A DNA stretch of 12,915 nucleotides from a bacterium. GTDB taxonomy: Bacteria; Hydrogenedentota; Hydrogenedentia; Hydrogenedentiales; SLHB01. Location of the stretch: NCBI GenBank assembly GCA_024231375.1, contig JAAEQP010001268.1, forward strand, positions 1-12,915. The letters run 5' to 3'. The translations under genes and the position numbers were made by a program. Below are positions 1 to 6,862 of this stretch, in pieces. Numbering within the stretch: the first letter of the stretch is position 1; every line of letters starts with the position of its first letter. The notes beneath the pieces are model-generated. The model saw only the letters and a program-made list of their open reading frames with translations. It was not told where the DNA came from and did no database searches.

Positions 1-115
1 CGCGGTCCAGGAGTTCCGGGAGGTCCCGGGGCGACCTCGCTAGACCGACTGTCGAGCCTACCTGCGCACCACCCACTCTGGTTCCTGCCGCGTAACCGGC
101 AGAAGTCGGGGACCA
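1..115. other. Left-edge sequence without a confident gene; two small hairpins
   Basis: No convincing gene is visible before the palindrome at 116. Frame 1 is open from base 1 to a TGA at 133-135 and frame 2 is open to a TAG at 41-43, so the C-terminus of a gene entering from the left is possible but cannot be decided from so few codons. Two short inverted repeats are present: CCGGG/CCCGG at 16-20 and 25-29, and CTGCCG/CGGCAG at 85-90 and 97-102 with a 6-nt loop. Neither is followed by a T-run, so neither is a textbook intrinsic terminator. Confidence 0.4.
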
Positions 116-193
116 GGTTCGTAGTGCGCCCTTGAGGGCGTTCCGGGTTCTTTGGCCGACGACAAGAACGCCCCAAAGGGCGCACTATGAACC
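116..193. repeat. Large nested palindrome (possible MITE/REP-like element or structured RNA)
   Basis: The 28-nt arms 116-143 and 166-193 are reverse complements except at three positions. One of these, G121 opposite T188, would be a G-U pair in RNA. The other two differences fall exactly in the tetraloops of mini-hairpins nested inside each arm: CGCCC-TTGA-GGGCG at 127-140 and CGCCC-CAAA-GGGCG at 169-182. Within the 22-nt centre, GTTCTT at 147-152 can pair with AAGAAC at 164-169. The sequence can therefore form one long stem or a cloverleaf-like structure. This symmetry is typical of non-autonomous mobile palindromes and REP-type elements, but no second copy lies in this window, so the class is inferred. 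A terminator or structured leader is the alternative. Confidence 0.7.
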
Positions 194-200
194 CGCCCAC

Positions 201-230
201 TTGAGCGTGGCCGGTGAATCGGTCAATACT
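201..230 (+). promoter_or_regulatory. Possible weak sigma70 promoter for the exported hydrolase
   Basis: TTGAGC at 201-206 and AATACT at 225-230 are separated by 18 bp, and each matches four of six consensus positions. They lie just after the palindrome and upstream of the hydrolase start at 289. The predicted transcript would begin within or just before the hairpin at 232-260, which makes the call uncertain. No better promoter is visible between 194 and 288. Confidence 0.25.
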
Positions 231-231
231 G

Positions 232-260
232 CCATCCCGCCGAACACTGCGGCGGGATGG
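232..260 (+). promoter_or_regulatory. Perfect 11-bp hairpin in the leader of the hydrolase gene
   Basis: CCATCCCGCCG (232-242) and CGGCGGGATGG (250-260) are exact reverse complements around a 7-nt loop. The structure ends 12 nt before the AGGAGG ribosome-binding site at 273-278. No T-run follows, so it looks like a leader element, such as an mRNA-stability hairpin, protein-binding site or translation modulator, more than a terminator. Its function is not known. Confidence 0.5.
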
Positions 261-288
261 TAACGTTGGAACAGGAGGAGTCTTCCCC

Positions 289-1569
289 ATGAGTTCGATG
301 AAGAGACGTACGTTCCTTGGTGCCTGTACCACGGGTATCACAGCGGCACAGGCCTTAGGCGCATCCGAGTCCGCGCAGGCGGCCCCAGCCGCGGACAAGG
401 CGAGAACCACCTTCGTGAGCAGCCGCGCGGACGGGCGTTTCATGGACACGGCCGGTTTCATGCAGGCGTACATGAAGGGCAATCCGCCGAAACTCGCCTT
501 CCATCCCGATATGAACCCCAAGGCCTTCCCCAATTGGCGCGGACAACTCCGCGAGAAGCTGCTCGAACTGCTGGTCTTTCCCGATGTCCCGGAGCAGCCT
601 GCCCCCAAGCGACTGTGGTCCGAACCGCGCGAAGGGTATCGACTGGAGAAATGGGAAGCCTACCCGGAGCCGTACAGCGTGGTGCCTTTTCTCATGTTGG
701 TCCCGGACGGCGTCACCGACAACTCCCCCGCTCCCGCCGTCATGTGCTTCCCCGGATCCACGCTGAGCAAGGAGAACCTCGCGGGCGAGCCGGAACTGCC
801 GCAATGCCCACCGAACAAGCGAGACAAGTGGAAGATCGAAGACAACCGCATGGCGCTGCATTTCGTGCGTCAAGGCATCGTAGCCGTCGCCTTCGACAAT
901 CCTGCGACCTGCGAGACCCAGAGTTCCATACGAAACCGCGTGGAAGTCACGACCTGCGCCATCTGGACCGGACGCAACTACCTTGGCGTCTCCGTCTTCC
1001 AGAAGGTTGGCGTCCTGGAATGGTTGGCGCGGCAACCCTACGTCGACAAGTCCCGCATCGCCACCTGCGGACACTCGCTGGGGTCCGACCCGGCGGACTG
1101 CCTTGGCGTACTCTACCCGGATCTGGTGAAGGCCGTGATTCACAACGATTTCTGTTGCGACTGGCGCGAACGGACCATTGCCATGAATGCCTATCCGGGT
1201 GGCCTTCACCATGTGGTACCGGGCATGTATGCCTGGTTCGACGCACCCGACCTGCAGGCGTCTCTCGCGCCGCGGCCGCTCCTGTTCACTGAAGGAGGAC
1301 GTACCCCCCACCTCAACCGAATCCGCGCCGCCTACCGGCTCCACGACGCCGAGGACAACCTCGAGATCCACTACTACGACAAGTACGCGACACCCGATCA
1401 GCGCCCCTTCGACGATGCCCCCATTCCGGAAGGTCTCAGTGACGAAGAGTACTTCCAGTACGCCAACGTGGACGTCCCGTTCCACTGTTTCCGGCCGAAA
1501 CGAGCCGTGCCTTGGCTGGCCGAGGTGTTTGGGCTGCCGCTGAAACCCTTGCTGCCGTCGCGAAGTTGA
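289..1569 (+). CDS. Tat-exported alpha/beta hydrolase, Abhydrolase_7 / acetyl-xylan-esterase-like
   Basis: Probable secreted or periplasmic esterase of 426 aa. The N-terminus carries a twin-arginine signal: KRRTFLGA at residues 5-12, then a weakly hydrophobic stretch and an AQA cleavage-like site near residue 31. The nucleophile elbow GHSLG places the catalytic serine at residue 263, and a conserved-looking histidine, His399 in VPFHCF, is a candidate triad base. Where the family usually shows an aspartate in a G-x-x-D turn, this protein reads LFTEGGRTP, so Glu335 may act as the acid; this is inference. The WRGQLREKLLELL segment and overall size fit the Abhydrolase_7 group, often annotated as acetyl xylan esterase or dienelactone-hydrolase-like. 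The start at 289 is chosen over upstream codons because AGGAGG sits 10 nt before it. The gene is monocistronic and converges on the Pal-like gene. The substrate is unknown; an acetylated polysaccharide is plausible. Confidence 0.85.
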   Translation: MSSMKRRTFLGACTTGITAAQALGASESAQAAPAADKARTTFVSSRADGRFMDTAGFMQAYMKGNPPKLAFHPDMNPKAFPNWRGQLREKLLELLVFPDVPEQPAPKRLWSEPREGYRLEKWEAYPEPYSVVPFLMLVPDGVTDNSPAPAVMCFPGSTLSKENLAGEPELPQCPPNKRDKWKIEDNRMALHFVRQGIVAVAFDNPATCETQSSIRNRVEVTTCAIWTGRNYLGVSVFQKVGVLEWLARQPYVDKSRIATCGHSLGSDPADCLGVLYPDLVKAVIHNDFCCDWRERTIAMNAYPGGLHHVVPGMYAWFDAPDLQASLAPRPLLFTEGGRTPHLNRIRAAYRLHDAEDNLEIHYYDKYATPDQRPFDDAPIPEGLSDEEYFQYANVDVPFHCFRPKRAVPWLAEVFGLPLKPLLPSRS

Positions 1570-1627
1570 TGGGCGTCCTATCGGCCGCGAAGCAACTGAA
1601 CGAAAAGGCCGGGGCTGCGCGGGCGTC

Positions 1628-2158
1628 TCAGCGGCGTCGCTTGACGCCCGAGAACCCGGCCACCAACTCGCATCGGCGATTCTTGGACCAGGCATCCTTC
1701 GTGTGACCTTCCACGGCAGGCTTCTCTTCGCCGAAGCTCACGCATCGGATAGCCGATTCGTAGATTCCCAGACGCACCAAATGGACTTTCACAGCTTCGG
1801 CGCGCTGTTGCCCGAGCGCCATGTTGTACTCTTGAGTCCCCCTTTCGTCCGCGTGACCAGTGATCTCGAGGCTCATGCCGCCACGCTCACACATCTTTCT
1901 CATGACCTCGGCGTCGTCCCGAAGCGTCTTCAGCGCATCTGGGCGCAGTACGTAGCTATCGAAATCAAAGTAGACAGGTGCGAATTCCTTCCTGAGGTCG
2001 ACACAGATCCCCGACTCCGGATCTGTCTCAATGGTCGGGATGGACGGGTCGTTATCGACCATCTTGAAGTCGTCTCCGCTGTTCGATCGGCATCCAATTG
2101 CGAGAATGCAAAGTATGGCGATGCCTGTACCCGAGGTCATACGCAGCAAACTGGACAT
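1628..2158 (-). CDS. Pal-like OmpA-domain peptidoglycan-binding lipoprotein (second Pal paralogue)
   Basis: Outer-membrane lipoprotein of 176 aa predicted to bind peptidoglycan. Residues 1-23 form a lipoprotein signal ending in the lipobox LAIGC (lipidated Cys23). A short acidic linker follows, then an OmpA C-terminal domain from about residue 62. This domain has VYFDFDSYVLRPD, the peptidoglycan-binding segment GHADERGTQEYN, and a final AWSKNRRCE. These three blocks are nearly identical to those in the Pal at 11997-12548, so the two are paralogues. The start at 2158 is set by an AAGGAG ribosome-binding site about 10 nt upstream and by the signal peptide; codons further upstream would bury the signal. 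It is divergent from purO and not adjacent to tol genes. A basic tail (VKRRR) is absent from the other copy. It may be an accessory Pal or another OmpA-type anchor. Confidence 0.9.
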   Translation of the reverse strand: MSSLLRMTSGTGIAILCILAIGCRSNSGDDFKMVDNDPSIPTIETDPESGICVDLRKEFAPVYFDFDSYVLRPDALKTLRDDAEVMRKMCERGGMSLEITGHADERGTQEYNMALGQQRAEAVKVHLVRLGIYESAIRCVSFGEEKPAVEGHTKDAWSKNRRCELVAGFSGVKRRR

Positions 2159-2205
2159 GGTTCTACTTCTCCTTATCGCCCAACCGGTTGCCCCCATGAC
2201 TCTAC

Positions 2206-2224
2206 TCAACTGACATAGAGTTGA
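2206..2224. promoter_or_regulatory. Short inverted repeat in the divergent intergenic region
   Basis: TCAACT (2206-2211) and AGTTGA (2219-2224) form a perfect 6-bp dyad around a 7-nt centre. It lies about 50 bp upstream of the Pal-like start, between that gene and the purO promoter. A repressor operator is possible, but a dyad this short is weak evidence. I see no convincing -35/-10 pair for the Pal-like gene around it. Confidence 0.25.
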
Positions 2225-2329
2225 TGCCTTCCGGGTCGCCAGAGTTCCCCGGCAACAAGACGAGAAGACACGTTCCCCTCGCTCAACGTCCCCCACTCTG
2301 CGCGTAACCCAACGGTCGTCTCGCCACAG

Positions 2330-2358
2330 TCGCGCCGCCGCGTCGGTTGGGGTATAAT
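2330..2358 (+). promoter_or_regulatory. Putative promoter of the purO-purB cluster
   Basis: A perfect TATAAT -10 hexamer lies at 2353-2358, about 43 bp upstream of the purO start, which predicts a leader of about 36 nt. The position 17 bp upstream (2330-2335, TCGCGC) is a poor -35, so activation by another factor, or an alternative -35 contact, is likely. No terminator-like hairpin separates it from purO. Confidence 0.55.
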
Positions 2359-2400
2359 CGAAGCTCAGTGGAAGAGGCAACCATTGACGGGGGTACGTTC

Positions 2401-3048
2401 ATGTATATCGGTCGAATTGTGAGCATTGCGATGACGGGCGACGGCGCGCTGTGTGGCGCGTACCGGGTATCGAGCCGGTCCTTTCCGAACCGGACCGCTG
2501 TCGTGTCCGAAACCAAAGTCAGTATCGTGCCCAAACCCGGTTTCGAGACCGATGTACAGAAGAATCCCTACATCGCCTACAACTGCGTACGCATCATGCG
2601 CGAAGGCGCGGTGGCCGTGGTCAGCAACGGCAGCCAGACCGACCCCATCGCCGAAAAGGTCGAGATGGGCGCACCGGTCCGTGACGCCATGGTTTCATCC
2701 CTTCTGGCATTGGACTACGAGAAGGACGACTACAACACCCCCCGCATCGTGTCGGTGGCCGACACGCGGGACGGGTCCGGTTGGTTGGGCATTGTGCGCG
2801 ACAATGGGTTGAGCGTTCGCCGGATGCCGCTGGAACCGGGCCGCTTCTTCTACGTGGCGACCTATGAAGAGAACGACGTGCTGGACACGCTCTCGGGCGC
2901 GTTCACGGCCGATTCGGCCGACGCTGCCTGCGATTTCATGTTGGGCGGGGGCGTATTCGCGGAGCGGACCAATCCTGTGACAGCGGTAGCGGCCCTCGCG
3001 ACGGGCGCCGGATTCGAACTCAAGGTAAAGGACGCGGAGCAATCCTGA
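2401..3048 (+). CDS. purO: IMP cyclohydrolase, archaeal PurO type
   Basis: Catalyses the last step of de novo purine synthesis, ring closure of FAICAR to IMP in the cytoplasm. The 215-aa length matches the stand-alone archaeal PurO family (about 200 aa), not the bifunctional bacterial PurH. Family hallmarks are the N-terminal MYIGR, YRVSSRSFPNR at residues 21-31, and KNPYIAYNCVR at 54-64. A stand-alone cyclohydrolase requires a separate AICAR formyltransferase (a PurH transformylase domain or PurP), which is not in this window. ATG 2401 is preceded by GGGGG at 2389-2393; a TTG at 2347 would overlap the -10 box and is rejected. The stop codon overlaps the next start by 1 nt, so translation is probably coupled. 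purB lies three genes downstream, which supports a purine role. PurO is uncommon in bacteria, so ancient transfer is plausible, although base composition looks like its neighbours. Confidence 0.92.
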   Translation: MYIGRIVSIAMTGDGALCGAYRVSSRSFPNRTAVVSETKVSIVPKPGFETDVQKNPYIAYNCVRIMREGAVAVVSNGSQTDPIAEKVEMGAPVRDAMVSSLLALDYEKDDYNTPRIVSVADTRDGSGWLGIVRDNGLSVRRMPLEPGRFFYVATYEENDVLDTLSGAFTADSADAACDFMLGGGVFAERTNPVTAVAALATGAGFELKVKDAEQS

Positions 3049-4595
3049 TGGCGACCTCGTTCGAAAGAGAACTGGACCAACTCATCCGGGCGCGGCACTC
3101 GATCATCTATCTCCTCACGTGGGAGGAGAGCCGGGCGCACCAGTTGCTCATGGACCTGGCCGTGCGGCGAAAGAAGTCGCTGTGCGAATGGTCGATTACG
3201 GACGGGTTGCGGCGGGTCCACAGCGGCGGCGAAACGAAATCCCAAGGCAAGCGGACGCGCGAACCTTTGGCCATGTTGAACGAGATCCTGCAATCGGACG
3301 AATCGGCCATCTACGTGCTCAAAGACTTCCATCTGTACATGGAAGCACCTGAGATTGTTCGGCAGATGCGCGATCTCGGGCATACGTTGCGGCACACCAA
3401 GAAGACCATCATCATCGTGTCCCCCGTTCTCAAAGTGCCGGAGGAATTGACCAAGGCAGTCACGATTCTGGATCTTCCCATGCCGACCTACGAGGATCTG
3501 CGCAAGCTGCTCGATGAATGCATCCTCGGTCCGGCGGCCTCGCGCCGGTTTTCGGTGGACCTCACGCCGGATGACCGCGAAGCGCTTGCCAAAGCGGCAA
3601 CCGGGTTGACGCTGGTGGAGGCGGAAAACGCGTTCGCACGGGCCATTGTGGACGATGGCGCACTGGACGGCAGCGACGTACAGGCGATTCTGGGAGAGAA
3701 GAAGCAGATCATCCGGAAATCCCAGATCCTGGACTACTACGATGCCTCCGAAAACATCGCGGGCGTAGGCGGTATGGATTTGCTCAAGGACTGGCTACGG
3801 AAGCGTGTCCGCGCGTTCACGGACGAAGCCCGTCGCTACGGCCTGCCCCAGCCTAAGGGCATGCTGCTCATGGGCGTCCAGGGCTGCGGCAAGAGCCTGG
3901 TGGCCAAGACCATCGCGTCCTCGTGGCGTTTGCCCCTCCTTCGCATGGACATGAGCAGAATTTTCCAGGGGTACATCGGCAGTTCCGAGCAGAACATGCG
4001 GAAAGCCGTGAGCTTGGCCGAGGGGTTGGCGCCGATCGTGCTCTGGATCGACGAGATCGAGAAGGCCTTCGCGGGCGTGGAAGGATCGGGCAGCTCCGAT
4101 TCGGGCACCACGGCACGCGTGGTCGGCACCTTTCTGACCTGGATTCAGGAGAAGACGTCGCCCGTGTTCGTCGTGGCGACGGCGAACGACGTGCAACACT
4201 TGCCGCCGGAGCTTCTGCGCAAGGGCCGTCTGGACGAGATTTTCTTTGTCGATCTCCCCCGCACCCGTGAACGGGCCGAAATCTTCCATATCCATCTGAC
4301 GCGTGCGAAGCGGGACCCCGCGAAATTCGATCTGCGCGCGTTGGCAGACACGGCGCGTGGGTTCAGTGGGGCCGAAATCGAACAGGCCATCGTATCGGCC
4401 ATGCACGACAGCTTCTTCGACGGCCGCGAGGTGGAGACAAACGACATCCTGCAAAGTCTGCGCGAGACGGTTCCTCTGTCCACCACCATGCGCGAAAAGA
4501 TCGAGACCCTGCGCGTATGGGCCCGCGACCGCGCGAGACCGGTATCGTCGCTTCAGATGAAACCTGAGACCGGTGGCAGCAATGGATCGGTTTGA
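3048..4595 (+). CDS. ycf46: Ycf46-like AAA+ ATPase
   Basis: Cytoplasmic AAA+ ATPase of 515 aa. The N-terminal part (about 1-225) contains the Ycf46-type opening ARHSIIYLLTWEESRAHQLL, resembling a degenerate nucleotide-binding fold. The C-terminal AAA core has Walker A GVQGCGKS (276-283), Walker B IVLWIDE (330-336), sensor 1 VVATAND (375-381), and LLRKGRLDEIFFVDLP with candidate arginine-finger residues from 389. A helical lid follows, containing FSGAEIEQAI. The core resembles FtsH/Cdc48-class ATPases, but no protease zinc motif is present. Ycf46 in cyanobacteria has been linked to inorganic-carbon use; its role in other bacteria is unclear. The ATG overlaps the purO stop (TGATG), and its own end overlaps the TPR gene. 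It probably remodels a protein client, perhaps with the TPR protein; the link to purine synthesis is inferred from position only. Confidence 0.88.
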   Translation: MATSFERELDQLIRARHSIIYLLTWEESRAHQLLMDLAVRRKKSLCEWSITDGLRRVHSGGETKSQGKRTREPLAMLNEILQSDESAIYVLKDFHLYMEAPEIVRQMRDLGHTLRHTKKTIIIVSPVLKVPEELTKAVTILDLPMPTYEDLRKLLDECILGPAASRRFSVDLTPDDREALAKAATGLTLVEAENAFARAIVDDGALDGSDVQAILGEKKQIIRKSQILDYYDASENIAGVGGMDLLKDWLRKRVRAFTDEARRYGLPQPKGMLLMGVQGCGKSLVAKTIASSWRLPLLRMDMSRIFQGYIGSSEQNMRKAVSLAEGLAPIVLWIDEIEKAFAGVEGSGSSDSGTTARVVGTFLTWIQEKTSPVFVVATANDVQHLPPELLRKGRLDEIFFVDLPRTRERAEIFHIHLTRAKRDPAKFDLRALADTARGFSGAEIEQAIVSAMHDSFFDGREVETNDILQSLRETVPLSTTMREKIETLRVWARDRARPVSSLQMKPETGGSNGSV

Positions 4596-5400
4596 TTGGC
4601 TGGAACTGGACCAGGAGTCGGACGCGGCCAAACGCGCCACGCCCGCCATCCGCACGCGACCGACAGACGGGCCCTCCTTCTACCGGGCCGCGGGCGAGAT
4701 GCGCCAGTCGGGACACTTCAAGGCCGCGGCCGACTACTACCGGAAGACGCTGGCCTTCGACGACCACCACTATGACGCGTGGACCGAACTGGTGGACACG
4801 CTTGTGCGCGCGGGGCAACTCGATACCGCGGAACAGGTGTCCACGGAAGCGATCGAGGCGTATCGCCGCGTGCGGCCGTTGTACGCGGCGCGCGCGTTGG
4901 TGTTGGCGCATCAGGGACGGTGCGACGAAGCGTTGCCCATGTCGGACGTGAGTGTAGAAGGTGGCGACCGGTCATGGTACGCTCGGTGTGTGCGTGGCGA
5001 ATTGTACCTGCACATCAACCGTAACGACCGGGCCGGAGCGTTGGCCCTGTTCGAAGAGGCCATGGAACTGGCGCAACAGGACTGGAGGGCACCGTTTCTG
5101 GCTGGGGTGGGGCTGTTGGATGCGGAACTGCCCACGCTTGCGGCTGGTTTCTTTGCCGACGCGGCACACCTCAACCCGCACGCGCCGGTGTGTTGGCTAT
5201 GTCTGGGAGACGCGTTCCGCGATCTGCGCCTCTACGACCAGGCCGGGTTCTACTACCAACGGGCCGTGGAACTGGAGCCGACCCACGAGGTCGCCCGCGA
5301 GCGCCAGAAGACGACGGGATCCCTGGTGTACGGCCTGATGCGTGCGTTGAACCGGCGATCGATGATGGAACGTTGGAACAAGCTGTACGAGAAACACTGA
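4582..5400 (+). CDS. TPR-repeat protein of unknown function
   Basis: Soluble 272-aa protein with no signal peptide or membrane segment. From about residue 32 to 240 it consists of helical pairs with TPR spacing. Examples are the unit with [15 protein letters not shown], the pair around [18 protein letters not shown], and the clear C-terminal unit ending [16 protein letters not shown]. Roughly five to six repeats are expected to form a scaffold that binds another protein. The first 30 residues are acidic and basic without repeats, and the tail ([11 protein letters not shown]) is helical. The ATG at 4582 is chosen because GGTGG at 4572-4576 is suitably spaced; a GTG at 4573 would add three residues. 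It overlaps the AAA+ gene by 14 nt and ends 22 nt before purB. It may be an adaptor for the AAA+ ATPase. I do not recognise a named family beyond TPR. Confidence 0.85.
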   Translation: MDRFDWLELDQESDAAKRATPAIRTRPTDGPSFYRAAGEMRQSGHFKAAADYYRKTLAFDDHHYDAWTELVDTLVRAGQLDTAEQVSTEAIEAYRRVRPLYAARALVLAHQGRCDEALPMSDVSVEGGDRSWYARCVRGELYLHINRNDRAGALALFEEAMELAQQDWRAPFLAGVGLLDAELPTLAAGFFADAAHLNPHAPVCWLCLGDAFRDLRLYDQAGFYYQRAVELEPTHEVARERQKTTGSLVYGLMRALNRRSMMERWNKLYEKH

Positions 5401-5422
5401 GACTACGAGGAGCGAACTGAGC

Positions 5423-6853
5423 ATGACGAGCGTGTATGTATCGCCTTTGGTGGAACGGGTTGCCACGAAGGAAATGGCCCAACTGTGGAGTCCCCAGAAG
5501 AAGTTCTCCACTTGGCGACGATGTTGGATCGCGCTGGCCGAGGCGGAACAGGATCTCGGCCTCCCCATCACTGACGAGCAGTTGAACGAAATGCGGGCCG
5601 CCGTGGACGACATCGATTTCGAGGCCGCCAACCGCTTCGAGCGCGAGACCCGGCACGATGTGATGGCCCACATTCATGCGTATAGTCTGAAAGCGCCCAG
5701 CGCGAAACCCATCATTCACCTGGGCGCGACGAGTTGTTTCGTGACCGACAACACGGACCTCATCCTGTTGCGTGAGGCCTTGGATCTCATTCTCGGACAG
5801 GCGGTGAATGCGTTGGCGCGCCTGGCGGACTTCGCGCGGAAGTGGCGCGACCTCCCCACGCTCGGATTCACCCATTACCAGCCAGCCCAGGTCGTGACCG
5901 TCGGCAAACGCGCATGCCTCTGGGCGCAAGATCTGCTCATGGACGTAGAGGATATTGAGGCCGCTATCGCGCGGCTGCGCTGCCGCGGCGTCAAGGGTAC
6001 TACGGGCACCCAGGCCTCGTTCCTGGCATTGTTCGAAGGCGACGGCGACAAGGTGCGCGAGTTGGACCGGCTGGTTGCGGAGAAGCTGGGATTCGAGTAT
6101 TCGTATCCCGTGACGGGGCAGACCTACCCCCGCAAGATCGACACGCACGTGTTGCGCGTGCTGGCTTCAGTTGGTGAGAGCGTCCACAAGTTCGCGACCG
6201 ACATGCGGCTGCTGCAGAACCTGAAAGAGATGGAAGAACCCTTCGCCAAGAAGCAGGTGGGCAGTTCGGCCATGGCCTACAAGCGGAACCCCATGCGGTC
6301 GGAGCGGGCCTGCGCCTTGGCGCGACATCTCATGGTTGCGCCGCTCCATTCCGAGTTCACCACGGCGGTTCAGTGGTTCGAGCGAACGCTGGATGATTCC
6401 GCCATCCGGCGGTTGAGTCTTCCCGAATCGTTCCTGGCGTGCGACGGCATCCTGAACCTTTACATGAACATCATGGAGAACCCGGCCGTCTATCCGAAGG
6501 TGATCGAGAAACGCCTGCGCGCTGAATTGCCCTTCATGGCGACCGAGAATATCCTGATGGCGTGCGTGAAGAAGGGCGGCGACCGCCAGGTCCTACACGA
6601 GGTCATCCGTGCACACGCGCAGGAAGCCGGACGCCGCGTCAAGGAAGAAGGCGCCGACAACGATCTCCTGGGACGGCTTGCAGCGGACCCGGCCATCGGG
6701 ATGACAGTGGAAGAGATCGACGAGACCCTGGATCTCAACAAGTTCGTCGGCCGTGCGCCACAGCAGGTCGACGAATTCCTGGAAGGCTTCATCGACCCAA
6801 TGCTTCAACGGCATGCGGACCGGCTCGGGGCCGAATCCGACGTGCGGGTGTAG
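5423..6853 (+). CDS. purB: Adenylosuccinate lyase, eukaryote-like type
   Basis: Cleaves SAICAR to AICAR and adenylosuccinate to AMP, releasing fumarate, in cytoplasmic purine synthesis. The 476-aa length is close to human ADSL and longer than the common bacterial PurB of about 430 aa. Visible motifs are RHDVMAH (77-83), [12 protein letters not shown] (99-110), FTHYQPAQ with the likely catalytic base His151, and the fumarase/aspartase-superfamily signature [11 protein letters not shown] (280-290) with the catalytic serine loop. The signature has Ala where most relatives have Pro, a mild variation. The start is supported by AGGAG at 5407-5411. It is last in the purO cluster and ends 9 nt from the convergent pyrophosphorylase gene, with no terminator visible between. 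With PurO two steps after its first reaction, the cluster covers two of the last steps to IMP and the AMP branch. Confidence 0.96.
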   Translation: MTSVYVSPLVERVATKEMAQLWSPQKKFSTWRRCWIALAEAEQDLGLPITDEQLNEMRAAVDDIDFEAANRFERETRHDVMAHIHAYSLKAPSAKPIIHLGATSCFVTDNTDLILLREALDLILGQAVNALARLADFARKWRDLPTLGFTHYQPAQVVTVGKRACLWAQDLLMDVEDIEAAIARLRCRGVKGTTGTQASFLALFEGDGDKVRELDRLVAEKLGFEYSYPVTGQTYPRKIDTHVLRVLASVGESVHKFATDMRLLQNLKEMEEPFAKKQVGSSAMAYKRNPMRSERACALARHLMVAPLHSEFTTAVQWFERTLDDSAIRRLSLPESFLACDGILNLYMNIMENPAVYPKVIEKRLRAELPFMATENILMACVKKGGDRQVLHEVIRAHAQEAGRRVKEEGADNDLLGRLAADPAIGMTVEEIDETLDLNKFVGRAPQQVDEFLEGFIDPMLQRHADRLGAESDVRV

Positions 6854-6862
6854 GTCTCTCCC

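Noticed and set aside
1570..1627. CGGCC/GGCCG inverted repeat (1582-1586 and 1607-1611) as a bidirectional terminator
   Set aside because: Only 5 bp with a 20-nt loop and no T-run; too weak to call between the convergent genes.
355..1695. Long open frame of 446 codons on the minus strand opposite the exported hydrolase
   Set aside because: It lies in a GC-rich codon shadow of a gene with clear signal and catalytic motifs, has low-complexity Arg/Gly/Val composition and no domain motif.
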